The notes: a model not told the origin generated them from the letters alone. A stretch of 64,000 bases of DNA from Fragilaria crotonensis (GCA_022925895.1 JAKSYS010000051.1:62001-126000), one strand, 5' to 3'. Positions 1 through 12,667 are shown, counted from the first letter of the stretch. Translations and numbers: made by a program.

Positions 1-346
1 GTGCACCTGTTGTTCGAAGTCTATAGGCGCGATGCCGTTGTTGTTGCTGTCGGGGCTGCTGAACCACCTTGGATACACATCCTTACTTCAGCAGCTACAG
101 AAGGAGGAAGGTAACAAGGGAGGCTGGATCTTTCTGCTCATGTGAGTGCGGATTCAAAAGATCCGTAAACAAGAGCAAGCAAACCTTGAAAGATTTCAAC
201 TTCAAAACTTCAATGTTTTGTTTTGCTCTATCTTAATGGCAAAGGTCAAATGAAGTTTCAAACATTCATAACCCAATAGATAATAGCTAGGCTATGAATG
301 TTCGAAACTTCAAAACTTCAACCTTTTTTCTTGTATAAGAATGGCC
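1..346. other. Intergenic, one imperfect hairpin
   Basis: No recognisable gene. A short open frame runs from the left edge for about 140 bases on the plus strand and matches nothing I know. The main structure is an inverted repeat with arms at 251-270 and 293-312 (20 bp, one mismatch) around a 22-base loop. It lies just outside the left end of the piggyBac-like element that begins near 347. Confidence 0.5.
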
Positions 347-716
347 TTAGGCCATTCCTTATACGGAAAACGAAAACGAAAACGAGAACATTTTCATTTT
401 CGTCGGAGACATTTTCGGATAATTGGTGGGCGAGTTCAGATAATTGGTGGGCGAGTTCGGCATCTACACACCCTCTCTCCAGCACGTTTTCTGGAGGCGT
501 GGATGGATACAAATCTTCTTTGTTTTGTTAAGCGATACATCAATAAGAACTTGTCAGGAGGCGATCCTGTGTTGAACTCTGAAATCCTGGTATTTATTTG
601 GGTGGAGCTGATGCTCTCCTTTTACAGAGTGTTGCCTTCATTGCATTTTGATTTGGATGAACGCTCGAATTTCCATCCGCTGGACAGGGTATGGACTATG
701 CTGATACCGACAAATC

Positions 717-1628
717 TTGCATGGTTTGAGCGTATCTGGTACCTCTAGACAAGTGTCAACAACAGCATGGACGCCTCCCATGCAGCATGACCGAGAAATG
801 GCCGCAGCGATGGAAGTTGTTCGAAGAACTGGTGCCGAAATTGCTTTTGTCGCTGGTGTTACCCAGGTTGGCCTGGACGACGACTTGCTTCGCATGCGAT
901 CGAAAATGGTCGTGAATCATGGCTTCTCACAAATAAATAACCCTTGTAAGGGATTGGGAGTCATTCATCATGGTGCAGTTTCTGTTACTACTGGATTGTA
1001 CATTGGTGGGCATGTTGCAGCGCGTGGGGAATCGACTTTGGATTGTGTCAAAATCCTGCAGCGAAGTATGACAGGTCGCTCGTCCGAATCTCAAATCAGA
1101 CTTGATGGGAATACGTTTTTTTGGGATAGAGGATATGGAGGCATTGATTGGGAGGTGAACAGGTGGAGTATTGGAGTCGGGACATCCCTCTTGGGAACGG
1201 CCAAACGAATGAGATCATTTCCTTTTACCTACGACCAGAATCCAGGTCCGGACCGAGTCCTAATTGCGGAGAAAGGGGCCGCTGCAGAGTATTGGGCAAA
1301 GAAGCCATGCAGTACAGCAAGGACAGCTCCCGGTACGATTGCTGCGGAGCATTTTGCATGTGCTTACAGGAATGGCTTAGGCCGAGTCGTTCTGATGCAA
1401 ACAACTGAAAAGAACTGTGGCCCTGGAAACTATACCCTTGTAACTCGACGAAAACGAGATGACCTTCCAGAGCCAACAATTCACTCTGAGCTTGCGTTGT
1501 TCGAGACAAATAACATCATCCAATTGACAGCATCCCAACGCACACCAGAATGGTTCAATCAGCATCGCTTTCGCATCACTGGAACAGGTGCTCTTGCAGT
1601 GTGGCGGCACTTTGCCAGCTGTAGTTGA
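717..1628 (+). pseudogene. piggyBac/IS4-like transposase, central part (broken)
   Basis: The open stretch of about 300 residues contains LDGNTFFWDRGYGG near residues 151-164 and LLGTAKRMRSFPF shortly after. This is the pattern around an acidic catalytic residue in piggyBac/IS4-type DDE transposases (a D followed by RGY, then a GT-K-R block). Later it has RNGLGRVV and, near its end, QRTPEWFNQHRFRIT, which is how YqaJ-type nuclease modules begin (W-F..R..RIT). The frame closes at 1628 while recognisable similarity continues downstream in other frames, so the gene is a relic or was spliced. The upstream frame (341-748) may hold its N-terminus but shows no motif I can name. Confidence 0.55.
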
Positions 1629-1763
1629 TTGGGCAGTGGTGGAGGAGAGCAGTTGTCTACGAGTGTGAAGGCCACTTGTAATATCCTTGGATTAAAGTAT
1701 TAAGCTGAGCCCGCAGCAGATGATTGTACTGATGACAGAGATCGGGTTTACACCAGAGACGAG

Positions 1764-2336
1764 TTGTCCGCTTTTCCGATTGCGCAATTAAAGATTATAT
1801 GTTGTCTGAAGCTGCTTGCCGTGTCAGGCAACAAGTCATGCCTCATTGAAAGAATTCTTTCCTCAACTGGATTGATCCGGCCTGAAGCAGAGCACCCTGT
1901 GCTTGAGATCCTTCTCGAGAAGTGGTTCATGTCGCCCCTTGGTTCGTCGATGGCAATGCGAGAGGGGACCCTCAACGAGGCAAACGTGCTACCCAAGTTT
2001 GGATTGTTGCTACAAACTCACAGCGAAAATGACTGTCGTTTGCAATATTACAAGGAGTATGGTTTGCTTTGTGGGAAAGACGCTTTTTACGCAGCGTTCT
2101 CACCTGATGCTATTGCAGTTCTGTTGATTCCCTACGTTGGCCAAGTCACTGCCTTGGTCGAGATCAAGAGCAAGTGTTCGACGGCAACAGTGCAGAAAGA
2201 GACGTCTTTAGCGCAACAGTATGGATCCGTGAAGCTTGCTGATGTGCATGGAACCGATCCCAACGGCTCAAAAGAATTTCAAGAGTGCATTCCAGAACAC
2301 GACCATTGCGCTCAAATTATACATGGGATGGCATGA
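1764..2336 (+). pseudogene. SAP plus YqaJ-like viral-recombinase/exonuclease module inside the transposon
   Basis: The first ~40 residues read like a SAP DNA-binding motif (QLKIICCLKLLAVSGNKSCL followed by IERILSSTG), with the usual L-K..C...L.VSG.K..LI.RI spacing. Next comes AMREGTLNEANVLPKF, matching the 'G...E..A...Y' helix of YqaJ nucleases. Then come AAFSPDAIAV and VTALVEIKSK, the SPD and (V)EIK motifs that hold the metal-binding D and E-x-K of the PD-(D/E)XK fold. YqaJ proteins are known as phage recombination exonucleases. Here the module follows directly from the transposase block ending at 1628 and precedes the transposase C-terminal part. It is broken at both ends, and the junction with the next frame is around 2236-2336. 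Confidence 0.6.
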
Positions 2337-3184
2337 TGAGAAGGATTCCTACCGACTTGCACTTCAGGAAGTTTATGAGCGCAATCTGATGTGGATTCCG
2401 ACAGGAAAACTCCCAGCATGCTTGGAACGTTGTACGCTACCCCGTTATGCTTGCGATGCAGACACTATTGGCGGGGCTTTGAGCCTTTGGACAGCAATTG
2501 CCAATCTTGTAAAGGAACAAGGCAGGCCGTTGCCGGAAGGACGAATGTTGATCCCAACAATAGTGGCCATGTGGAACCGGAACAAGGGTCCAATCAACGT
2601 TTTCTCGCGATTCATGAAGAACTGCCATTCACGGCATGGCACGCTCTCAGCGGTTGGAAACATATGGCTTCCTCTTCTCATGACTCGAGTGTACAAAGCG
2701 TACCAAAGCTTTGTCCTCAGTCGGTCTGTTTCGTTCCTCATTAGCGACGATTGCTCTGGGTACGCTGCCTTTCAAAAGCATCGCAAGAAACACGGTTCGT
2801 TTACAAAGTTTTGCAGTGCTCTCGCCAGCCAGATCAAACGCTGGAGAAATTTGTAAGAGATGATGGAAGTGATGACAGCCCTTCGGACGCAGCAGGAGAC
2901 GACATCGAAAGACAAGACGGAGTGGAGGGACTCAGTGTTCGTTACTCAAACGCGAGGCGTACTTTTCCAAGCGCGACATGGTTGCAAAGCGAATGAACAT
3001 CTCCTTGCCTCACGTTCCATGTGCAGGTCCAGATAAGAAACCAAAGAGCTGCGTCTGGTGCTGCCACAGCAAGCACTCACATCCTGATCCTAAGCACACC
3101 CGTCATGGTCAAACTACAAAGTTTATGTGTTTGGTTTGCAATGTGAGCCTTTGTCAGGTGAAACGCCATGATGGCAAGAGTTGA
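2236..3184 (+). pseudogene. piggyBac-like transposase, C-terminal part with Cys-rich end (broken)
   Basis: The open frame at 2236-2856 overlaps the end of the nuclease module. It contains VAMWNRNKGPINVFSRFMKN, which resembles the block near the last acidic residue of piggyBac transposases (N...GG-V-D...), although here the usual D reads N. A second frame, 2978-3184, has paired cysteines in KSCVWCCHSKH and FMCLVCNVSLC, a zinc-binding tail of the kind found at piggyBac C-termini. The piece between (2751-2996) is acidic and unrecognised. A further open stretch, 3212-3481, follows without a known motif. Frames change at least twice. Confidence 0.5.
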
Positions 3185-3851
3185 CACGAACTATTTCATT
3201 CAAGTATAACATTGGTGGACTGTTGCCGTGCAGCAATGGATGACGTGGTCCTTGTTGTTCCCCATTCGAACCGACCAGGACCTCCAAAGGGACAAAGAGT
3301 GACCTCACCAGCAACTGCCGATAATAGTGGCACAAATTTGGAGGAGTTTTCTGAAGATGATGAGCGACCACGCCGGATACTTCGTTCAAGAGCCACTCCT
3401 GTGATTGCTGCACCTAGGAGGAGACATTATGTAGCACACTTACATGGCCCTAGGGGTCGAATTGGACAAGAACTTTGCTAAAGTTCAATGTCGAATCATG
3501 ATTAGTGTGGCAGATGCCGTGTCAAAGTTTCTAAACTCATATTTTTTGTGTCGCATAGCAGCAGCCTTATTTCATGCGACAAACAGGTCCGAATACCCCA
3601 AAAAAGAGTCGACTTTGGCACTCCGTAACTTCATCAAAATCATGATTGACAACAAATCCTTCCACTTTTAGGTAGAAAGTTAACCTCCTTACAGATCGCA
3701 CTCTTCACAATTTTGAGAATTGCTCTTGTTGTTGTTTTTGGTTGATCTAAAATTTTTTCGTCTTTCTTGTCGCATAATCCAGAAGGCTGGGGTGTTTTCG
3801 TTTTCGTTCTCGTTTTCGTAATTTTGGTGTCCGTATAAGGAATGGCCTTAA

Positions 3852-5254
3852 ACCTGAACGGTTATTTGAATCAGTCCGGACTCCGGACTGTCGTGGAAAC
3901 TCAGTCCGGACTGGTACAATACCAGGGTACTTGTACACTACTCGAATACAAAACATTCGGGCTCTGGAGAGGTGGACAAGTGACTGGTTATGTGCCGCAA
4001 CTTTATATACTGTACATAAATTCGCCCTTGTTTAACGTTTAATCAACGTCTTGTATAAAATGTATTTATACAATTAGGTAGACAGTAGACAGCATTGATT
4101 TTTTTAGATCAGACGTTAAACTTTTTTCTTGCTCTCGTTCGTGAATTTACTTGTACTGGAGTACTCCAGTACTTATGCTTCGTTTTGACGTCGCTACTAC
4201 GGTACTACCGTAGATGTTTTGACCATCACCATGCCATCAACCCTAAACGCCCTCTACAATCTTTCTTCGAACATCAATATGGAAAAGGTTGACTACAAAG
4301 TTATCAAGTGAAACATTATACAAGTTATTTGACTGCAGATTATCCGCGTTAATTTTATTTTGGACGCATGACAATGAGATTCTTGTTGGTCCAAAGCAAC
4401 ACTGTGTGTTCACAACACGGTGTTTTACACTGTGCCAGAACCCAGAACACGACTTTTGAGTGACAATTTTCTTCCGTGGAAATCTACGGCGGAATCAGAA
4501 CATGTTTTTTTGCATGCCACGTGGAAGTCGATGATCATGCTCCAAATCGACGATCTCAAAAATCTCAAGCTCTATGAGATCGTGCAACCCATGAGACCTA
4601 GTCTTTATCAAGGCAGAGATGGGACGACCTAGAGACAAGTTCAAGATCAGTACCTCAGTTGGTAGACAACCACAGTCAAATGGTACGAAGCGTTCGGGCA
4701 TCAGATGGCAAGCGGACCCTTTTCTGCATGTGTGGGATGAATGATACACCCGATGTGACAAAAAGCAATCAGGATTTTCTTGGGTGAGATGAAACAACAC
4801 GACAGATTGCACCACGGCACGAAGCCCGATAGCAACTAACGAAAATCTATCGATATCGACATGAGTCACGTGTGCAGGCACTTTTGTACCCGTGAGGCAG
4901 AAGAGCATGATTGACATCCGCTACGAGAAAGCTGTTGGCTACCCACCTGTCCAGTATTGGCGTACGTCTGCGAGCTTTAGTATGAGATCCCTGCGCACGT
5001 CTTAAGGTCCTCGGCTGGTTACGAGCATAGCACTAAATTGATGTTTCTGAGACTAAGCACACGAGGGGCTGTCAATGCACGGATCAGATCTTTCCCAAAG
5101 AATCGCATATCCAACCGACAACAGCACCTGGTCGCCGTTCTTCATCAACTATTCGCCAGGGAGTACGGTCTACGAGCCAGATGAGCTGGCCCTTCAGGGC
5201 ATTCAAATTGCATTTATCTCTCTCCCTACCGACACGACTTGCCCGTGAGCGCAA
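3852..5254. other. Intergenic, no supported gene
   Basis: This is AT-rich, GTAC-containing DNA between the transposon end and the O-fucosyltransferase-like gene. A minus-strand open frame of 140 codons at 4495-4917 has no recognisable domain, signal peptide or repeat and is not supported. Nothing else is seen. Confidence 0.5.
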
Positions 5255-6632
5255 CTAGGTTGGCCAACACGCGTAACTCGACTTGCCAATGTTCGAACGC
5301 AAGGAAACAGTCGTCGGGGCAAAGTTACCACCAAAGTTGCAAGCGACACATGCATCCTTCGTCTGGACACAACCTCTGGTACATGTGGCAAAACGTCTGG
5401 CCTTTTGAGCAATGATTTGGTCCCATACTGGGAGGACAACTTTGTCGGGGATCATGTTTCGGACTTTGTCCAGCACCTGATCCAGCTTGTGAAAGCCAGA
5501 GTCCAAGAGTCTATCGAGACTCCGGATGGCGTCGCTTTGATTATACCTTTCTGGCTTGTACCATAGCATATCAGCATGCTGATTGATACTTGACATCAAG
5601 ACGGTTGTCTTGTTACCCATCGCCTGTCTGGCTTGTAAAATCTTGGAAGCACAATCGTCGTAATCAATATTTTCCTTTTCGGCTCGCCAGTGAATCACAT
5701 CGAAGTCCGAAGTGTTGGAGATTCCCATCAACTGAAGCAGGTTGTCTACGATATCATAATGCCGGCGGGTAAACGCGAAGTGCTTGTCGAGTACTACCTG
5801 TAGCCCGGACTTACCGAGATCGACTAACGTTTCTCCCCCAACTGTCGTTTTGCGAAAGCCACCTAGTCGATAGTAATTGATGTGAATGACTGTCGTGCCA
5901 TCGTTCTGTCGGAGCGCCCTTTCCAGAGGAGGGATCACGGCCCTTTGATACATGTTTGTAAAATTGCCGCAACTTCTCTCAACCATACTAGGTCGTGTCG
6001 GATTTTGAAAACACATGGGCACAACGATTGGATCCTGTGCTGCAACCATGGCCTGATATTGCTGATGGGAGACAATGCGTGGGTAGTATTGGCGTAGTTT
6101 ACGCACATTGAAAATTTGATCCAATCTCACAGGGGAATTACCGCATGCTCGTAAGGCTCCACTGCGTATGCAGGGCTCCACCACGGTGGCATTAAGTTTC
6201 TTGGCAACCATGAGAATTTCTGCTAACGAAATCCTCCAGGTTGCGATGCCCTCAGAGAATCGTTCAACGTATATCCAAAGAGACGTGTCATTGGGCTGCT
6301 GGTAAGAAATATTTGAACTGGCTCCAGCATCTGTAGGGGATGTGTCCTTTGACTGCTCGTACGAAATGCTTGCTCCAGCATCTGCAACGGATCATTGATA
6401 GCAATGTGGCGCATTGAGAATTGAAATCTACACTCGTGAAGAATTAGCCCCTTGAATACTACCTCAAGAAGTACTTACAAGCGCTCGGCTCAATGGCGGC
6501 AGAAATGGCGATCGACCTACTCGTTGCCATGGCGTATCTGGTGTTCATGGATAGCCTCAGAACATAGAGAGTAGTTGTGGCGATAAGCAAGGCTATCATG
6601 AGCGTCAGTGTTCTGCGGACTTGAACGCCCAT
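5255..6632 (-). CDS. O-fucosyltransferase-like type II membrane protein (two exons)
   Basis: Two exons on the minus strand: 6632..6479 and 6381..5255, joined over a 97-base intron (GTAAGT donor, TTGCAG acceptor, phase 1), giving about 426 residues. The long second-exon frame alone opens at 6211 and would lose the N-terminus; the spliced model adds a signal-anchor helix (residues 8-28, LTLMIALLIATTTLYVL). The region around VERFSEGIATWRISLAEIL then MVAKKLNATVV corresponds to the N-terminal 'G..N-R.-L..A...A..LN-T-V.P' block of GDP-fucose O-fucosyltransferase-like enzymes. VIHWRAEKE resembles their central I-H-R-E motif, and DQIIAQKARRF then CTRG lies near the C-terminus. The likely site of action is the ER or Golgi lumen, with GDP-fucose as donor; the acceptor is unknown. 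A direct repeat (DAGAS...ISY) sits in the stem region. A copia LTR ends 79 bp upstream of the start codon. Confidence 0.6.
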
Positions 6633-6711
6633 TGTAGTAGCTTACGACTGTTCGCAGCTCGCAGCCCTTGAGATGACGATAAGGTTAGTTGACTGCACAC
6701 GTACTAGCTAC

Positions 6712-6866
6712 TGAGTAAAAGTAGACGTACTAAGAGCGACGGTGCAACGATATGCTACTAGTGGCGTGTATAGATCATGGGATAGGTCAATAGGTCAAGT
6801 TATGAGATCGAGCTATTGTACCGCATACTGTACAGTCGTGTACCGTACAACGCATACAATAAATCA
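6712..6866 (-). repeat. 3' LTR of the copia fossil
   Basis: 155 bp, TG...CA bounded, identical by eye to the copy at 12668-12822. It lies on the side of the RNase H remnant, so it is the 3' LTR of the minus-strand element. A short purine-rich tract (minus strand, opposite 6867-6876) sits immediately inside it, as expected of a polypurine tract. It lies directly upstream of the O-fucosyltransferase-like gene and in the same orientation. Confidence 0.85.
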
Positions 6867-9800
6867 GTCCCCTCGAACTAATCAGACGAAGTCGGGCGAG
6901 TCGCTTAGTTCGTCGTAATCTAGCGAGCGAGATGTAAGCGAAACATCTGATCAAAGTGATATTTAGTCGTCAAAAGACGATCAAGGTAACCCAAAGAACC
7001 CTTCGAACCTCAATGAGGGGGTTATCAACGATGATCAACAAGGTCGTACAGGATCAATCCCACGGGGTGTTCACGCTTCTGCCCACCTGGGATAATCTTC
7101 ATACATATGTCCGCGAGTTTGTCATGGGTCGACACACGTCACATGTCCAATAGACATTCACCCGTAGCTATCGCCTCGCGTACTGCATGATAACACACAG
7201 ATTTGGACTTCTTTTTCAAAGTCGATTCGGGTCGTTGCGTGTTGTGTATCACAGACAGGCTGTTCCCATAAATGAATGAGGGACCGGATAATTGTACACT
7301 CATCATTCGGAGCTTGTAGCGAAGCCCGCAATAAGATCCATGCCCTGCTTCATCACCACGAATTCGGGTCCGAAGACACTGGTCTCAATCGTGGACTGTT
7401 TATTTGAGAACCACGAAATAGGTGACTGATTCTGTAGATGATGAAGCCAGCAGTTTGCGTGTCCGCTGATCTTCGCATCCGGCATGGTCGGAATCCACGA
7501 ATTGGCAAAGATTCACTTTCTTCCCTTGTGGCTCCGGCACGTTTGGAGGTATCGCCTCCTTAACGTTCCCGTAATATTCTTCCAATCGCTTTCCTTAAAA
7601 CGAGGACATATCAATCACGGAAGACGTCGGGTCGAACACAATCCTTGCGCTGTGTTTCTTCTCGAAATAGTTGAAAGTATGAAAGGAAACGTTCAAATGG
7701 CCGTCACGAGGTTGAGCAAGATAGGACGACAACTTGACACCTCAGTTGTGATATCAATTCACCCCAATTCATCGCACCATCGCAGAACACCAATCTGCAT
7801 CTGATAGAACGAAGAGAAGGTCGCGTCCAACATCGGACTTACTGTCGAGTTCAGTTGCATAGTTGGGAGGAAACGGTCCTGCTGCTCACTTCGTTCAATG
7901 CCGCGTGGGGAAGTTTGTATCGTGGAACTTCTTAACATTGAGCACAGCCGCTTGGATGTGCTTGCTGGAACTATCGCCCAAATTGCGTGTACTCCGTTCG
8001 GTAGCGTGGTATTTCGCAACTTTGCGCCCAAGCAAAACTCCGGGTCGCAAATAGAGTCAGGTTTGGTCTTGAAGAAATGATCAATTGTATTTAAGACCCG
8101 AACACCGTCGTGGTGCACAACAGGAATGTTGTCAACATACAATAAGCAATAAGCTTAGTATTTGTACCCCTCCTCGGGTTGCAATATAGGCTTTAGCCAC
8201 GCGGCCGGATCTGCACTGCATGATCCCCAGCCCGAGTCGTGCTGCACACAGTCGGCCATATGATTTCTGAAAGAGAAGTACCGGCAGAATTCAGACCGTA
8301 TAGTGCCCGAACAATCACTGCACCTGCAATGTCGGCGGTCTTCACCTGCCTCTGAGTCGTTCAGAGCAGCCAAAAGTCCTCCGAAAGAAAACTTGCGTAT
8401 TGTCACATACATAGGTAGCGATTCCGTCATGATGTGGCCGCCGGCCACAATTTGAGCTTTACGTTGAAAACCGTTTTCGCGGTTGATGCGGATGCAATCC
8501 TCATACGTTTTCGGAACTGTGAGTCCAAATTTATGTATCCGCTCGTGGGATCGGTTATTTAAAGTCGCAATTATCCGATTGCGCCCCATTAATTGTGGAC
8601 GGAACCCACCACGCGAAAGCGGGTTCGCTCTCGATTCCTTGAGCGATCGAATAGTCAGCTAACTCCACGGGATTAGACTCCTTCAAGTCCGCGAGTCGTT
8701 CCCATGAAGTGCTTCCATCTTTCCATTTGGCACAGAGTTGCCAACCCTTTGTCGTTTAGCAATAATGGCGATTCGATCCTCGCTGGACGAACATATCTGC
8801 GCGTTGGACCGCAGATCCGTCGTTTCGGTGATGAACGATACCCTTCTGCAGGAGAAATTTATTGCCCTCTGTGTCGCAAATCGCATACATATTCTGCGCG
8901 ATCACATTGCTTGGCCGATAGTTCTGCCTGCACTGCCGTTTGGCCGTCGGCAAACTCAACATTGTAAGCACGAATGTCCAAGATTGAATTCTGGTTCGCC
9001 CTTCTTCCAACAGGACTTCCATGTGCACGCTTTCTGCTTCGAACCTTTGCACTCAACATCTTGTCGCCGATTGGCAGAGTCACCTCGGCCCCAATATACT
9101 GATTGTACGTGTCAGCAACAGGCTCATCATGGGCGTCAGGGACTCGAGGCACCTCGCCGTCATCATCGTCGACGTAGTTTGGGATGTTGGAATTTCTAGG
9201 TCAACCAATTCTGGGTTCGCAAAATCCTTGTATTTGAATCCGTCCCCTAGAACCGAGTTTACCTTGGTGTCCGTGAAGTCCTCGCACTTCTTCTTCTTGA
9301 TCGACTCGTCCGCCAATTCGTCTGGCGTCAACGAGCGAACAGTCGAACAATAAACAGTTTGGCCATTCCGCTGAAGGGCTTTCCGTGTCATAGCGGGACC
9401 TATATGGATAGCAGGGTCAAAATTGTGGCCCAACACCATCGATGCACTTGGTATGACAGCAGTTTCGCCGCTGATAACGGCCTCGCCCGTCACGTTCATA
9501 ATGTTGTGCGCGGTTAGAGATCTAACATACGCCTCTCATTCCAGGCAATCATCCCAAAAGCGCTTGGGCGTACCGGAAAGAACCATCTGCCTCCCGACAC
9601 CCTTCTGCAATTCTCTGATCACAGCCTCCGCAGCATTCGGCCACGGCGTGTGTGGCTCCGTCTGTCGCGCGCTTATGGCACGACACCAGCCATCAGACGT
9701 CGCGAATGCTTGTGAATATTATGATTCATTCGCGAATCAGTATTCAATATCAGAGTGAGTGCCAGTGAAGCAATCGATGTGGAAGATGACGGTACCGTAG

Positions 9801-12667
9801 CTGACGGTCGTTAGTGTGGAGCCGACGTGACAGTGTCGGATGCAGCACGGTGCGTATGCCACGTTGAGTCGTCACGTTTACAGTACGCTTCGCAGTTTGC
9901 ATGTCGATTCCCAGTTCCGTGCCAAGAGTTGAGAAAAATTGCTTTCCGGCAAACGGCGACCGGAGCAATGCAATCGAGCGGGTAAAGGAATGGATCTCGA
10001 GCGTCGGCGAAGTAGTTGATCGAGACATACTCGTTGCATCGAGTCCTCGTTGTAATTCTGTAATTCGTTAACGAACGAATATATGTTGAAACCGAGCAGA
10101 GTCGCCTGACGGTGGCAATACATGTTGCGAGCGAATACATGTTGGAAACCAAGCATAGTCGCCTGGACGGTGGCGGTGCTCCGATTCGGTCCCCTGTTTC
10201 CGACAGGTATTTCGTGAGCGCAGCTTCCTCGTCGTTGAAAACTTTGTCATATGGGTCTCACGGGAGATCCTCGCCTGTGAGCGTGACACCTTGAGGGAGC
10301 GTCATATGCGTCGATGGGCGACTGCCGAGTCCGAAAGGTCAAGGTGACACCACGGACCAAGAGCGGAGGCACGTACGGGGCGGAGGTGTCGTCAGCGGGG
10401 AATCACCAACAAGCGTGTCAGGTCTTGACAGTTTCGGTTAAGAAACGAGGAATGTCGTTTAAAATCATAACATCATTCGGTGCGATATCAGGGATATGGA
10501 TCGCCTGATGGACCATGAGACAAAATACTGTTTCATCGCTTACGAAATCATTGAACGCGAGCGCCGCCGAAACAGTTCAAGATCCGTGGCGACAGGACCT
10601 GATGCTGGGTTGTAACCCGACACGTTTTTTTTTTTGACGATCGTAGTCACGGACTACTAAACAATTACTGCCTACTACGGCACAGTGGTCGGCTTGGGAG
10701 TCGTGATCGGATGCAGATTCATGGACAACCGACTTGTCGAGCAATCCCAATGGTCGAATGGCGGCCAAGCGTGCGCAGCGTCACTTCTTGGGCTCTTCAT
10801 TACAGACTTTCTTCTGGCGCGGGAGCGCAGCGTTCATGCGATTGCTGGCGCCATTTTCGCACTCGTTGCGGGCTCATCGGCCGACGTGCCGGAGTCCTTT
10901 GAAAAGAGAGTGCTGTCATCATCTGCAACAGAGGTCTGCTGCATTTGCCCCTCCGATTGGGGCATCTGACCGTTGACAGCATGTAGGTTCTTAATAACCT
11001 CCTTAGGGTTGGGATTCTTGTCGCATCTCCGTTGCCCTTTGTTATCTCACTATATTTCGCACCGGGCGTGTGGCCACGCTTAAGGCGCTTGGAAGCAAGA
11101 TCCTTTTGTCAAGCAAAGTCTGGCAAATGTAGTCCTGGTACAGACTTACGCATGCTTCAAAGTCGGAGCGCAGCGTTTCCTAGGACATAATGCGAGTTTT
11201 GACGGCGTCAAACTTGTCGTTTTTGATGCCATCAAGAAGGTAACGAACCTTCGAACGTAGATCAAAACCTACATGTCGGAGCCTGGCTTCCAACGCTGAG
11301 TGCGGCTGCTTGAGCATGTTAACGTTCTTTTTTTTCAATCCCAACGACGCCGCTCGCCGTGGGAGACTGTATTATCAGCTTGTCTTCGGCCATCGTGGTC
11401 GTGATGTTGACGTGCTGTCGGCTCAAGAAGTGGCCGTAGATGCCTTGATAGGCCATCCTGCCATTTCCGGTTTCAGCGCTGGTTTAGCATTCGTCCAGAC
11501 GGGGTTTATGCGAGTGATACGCAAGATTATGTTTCAAATCTTCTCGCGATTGACGAGGTAGTAGGCAGGATCTGGGACCCATCGTGGTCGTTTCGTCCTG
11601 TACCGTTTGGAAGATCATGTCCTCATCGGGCGCAAGAAATCGACTTATTCTAACGAATGACATATGCTTGCGGGACCTTACGTTCCCCAAGCACCGAGCG
11701 TGGGTACTCGTCGATGGCTTCTAGCGTTATCAGCCAGTCCTTCGAGTCGATGATGGGCAGGTCATCAGGATGCTTTCAGTGGATGCAAACTCACGAACTC
11801 GTTCACGATGTTTGCGAATGCTGCGAATGTTGTCGAGCGAGCGTAACGTTTGCGATGACCACTGTACAACTCAAGTGCACCTGATGGTGAAGGTAGAACA
11901 GTAAGAGCTTGAGATTTAACTCGGCCCTCAATCTTTTAACCTGAACGCCGGGGTTCTGGGCATGCGCGGCTCCAGCGGCGGCCCCGGCGGGTGGAGGAAT
12001 CATTCCTCAGGAGCGACAATCACCTTACAAAGGCTTTCGACCTAATTGTCATCAGAAAGAAGTCGTCTGATCTCCTCTAGGGAGTTGATGCCTTGGTCCT
12101 TGACGAGGGCTTGTGCAGCCTGTTCCGAGAACCCGATACGGCCAAAAACCGTGCGTATTCCAGGACTATCCATTTCGGAAGCGTTGACCTCAACAACGGA
12201 AAACACGATAGGGCGATCAAGAACTCTCCCTGAAGTTCCGGGGTCAATCCCTGTTGGATGCGTTCAACGGAGATCACGTATTACGCCAGTGCGAGTATAA
12301 TCATTCGTACTGTATAATATATACTCTCGCCTAACGGGCGATGTATGAATCTTTCATCCGCGATGGTACGGATCGAAGGATGGATGTGATCGATCCATCA
12401 ATCGGTTGTCGAGATCGGTTCGACAAGGTGAATGGGGATCGAAAAATCACCTCATTCCAATTCAGGCCACATGCACCATCTCGCATGTTATGGTTCACTG
12501 GTTTCAACGGGTAATTTTATGGCAGTTCAACGCATGCCTGGGCACAGCTGACAAGTCACTCGACGCGAGCGAAGGGAGCAGCCTATTCATTTCAGAGCAT
12601 GTACATTGCCATCAGACTTGACAGATAACATCGTTCGTCGTCATCCAGAGCGTTGGGTCTGATAAAC

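Larger units (their letters stand above)
347..3851 (+). mobile_element. Decayed piggyBac-like DNA transposon carrying a YqaJ-like nuclease module
   Basis: Both ends carry the same terminal inverted repeat, beginning GGCCATTCCTTATACGG at 350 and read inverted at 3831-3847. Inside each end there are runs of AAAACG (364-393 and, inverted, 3793-3820). The right end is followed by TTAA at 3848-3851, the piggyBac-type target site. The left end has TTA at 347-349 directly before GGCC, as if one A has been lost. The interior encodes, in order, a DDE transposase part, a SAP plus YqaJ-like nuclease part, and the transposase C-terminal part with a Cys-rich end, all on the plus strand in several frames. 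The element is about 3.5 kb and broken. I assign piggyBac from the TTAA and the Cys-rich tail; a related IS4-type eukaryotic superfamily is the alternative. Confidence 0.7.

Noticed and set aside
4495-4917. 140-codon minus-strand open frame as a gene
   Set aside because: No known domain, no signal or membrane segment, no splice partner found, and unusual residue mix; it looks like chance.
8704-9353. Plus-strand open frames inside the copia fossil
   Set aside because: They are antisense to recognisable reverse transcriptase and integrase remnants on the minus strand.
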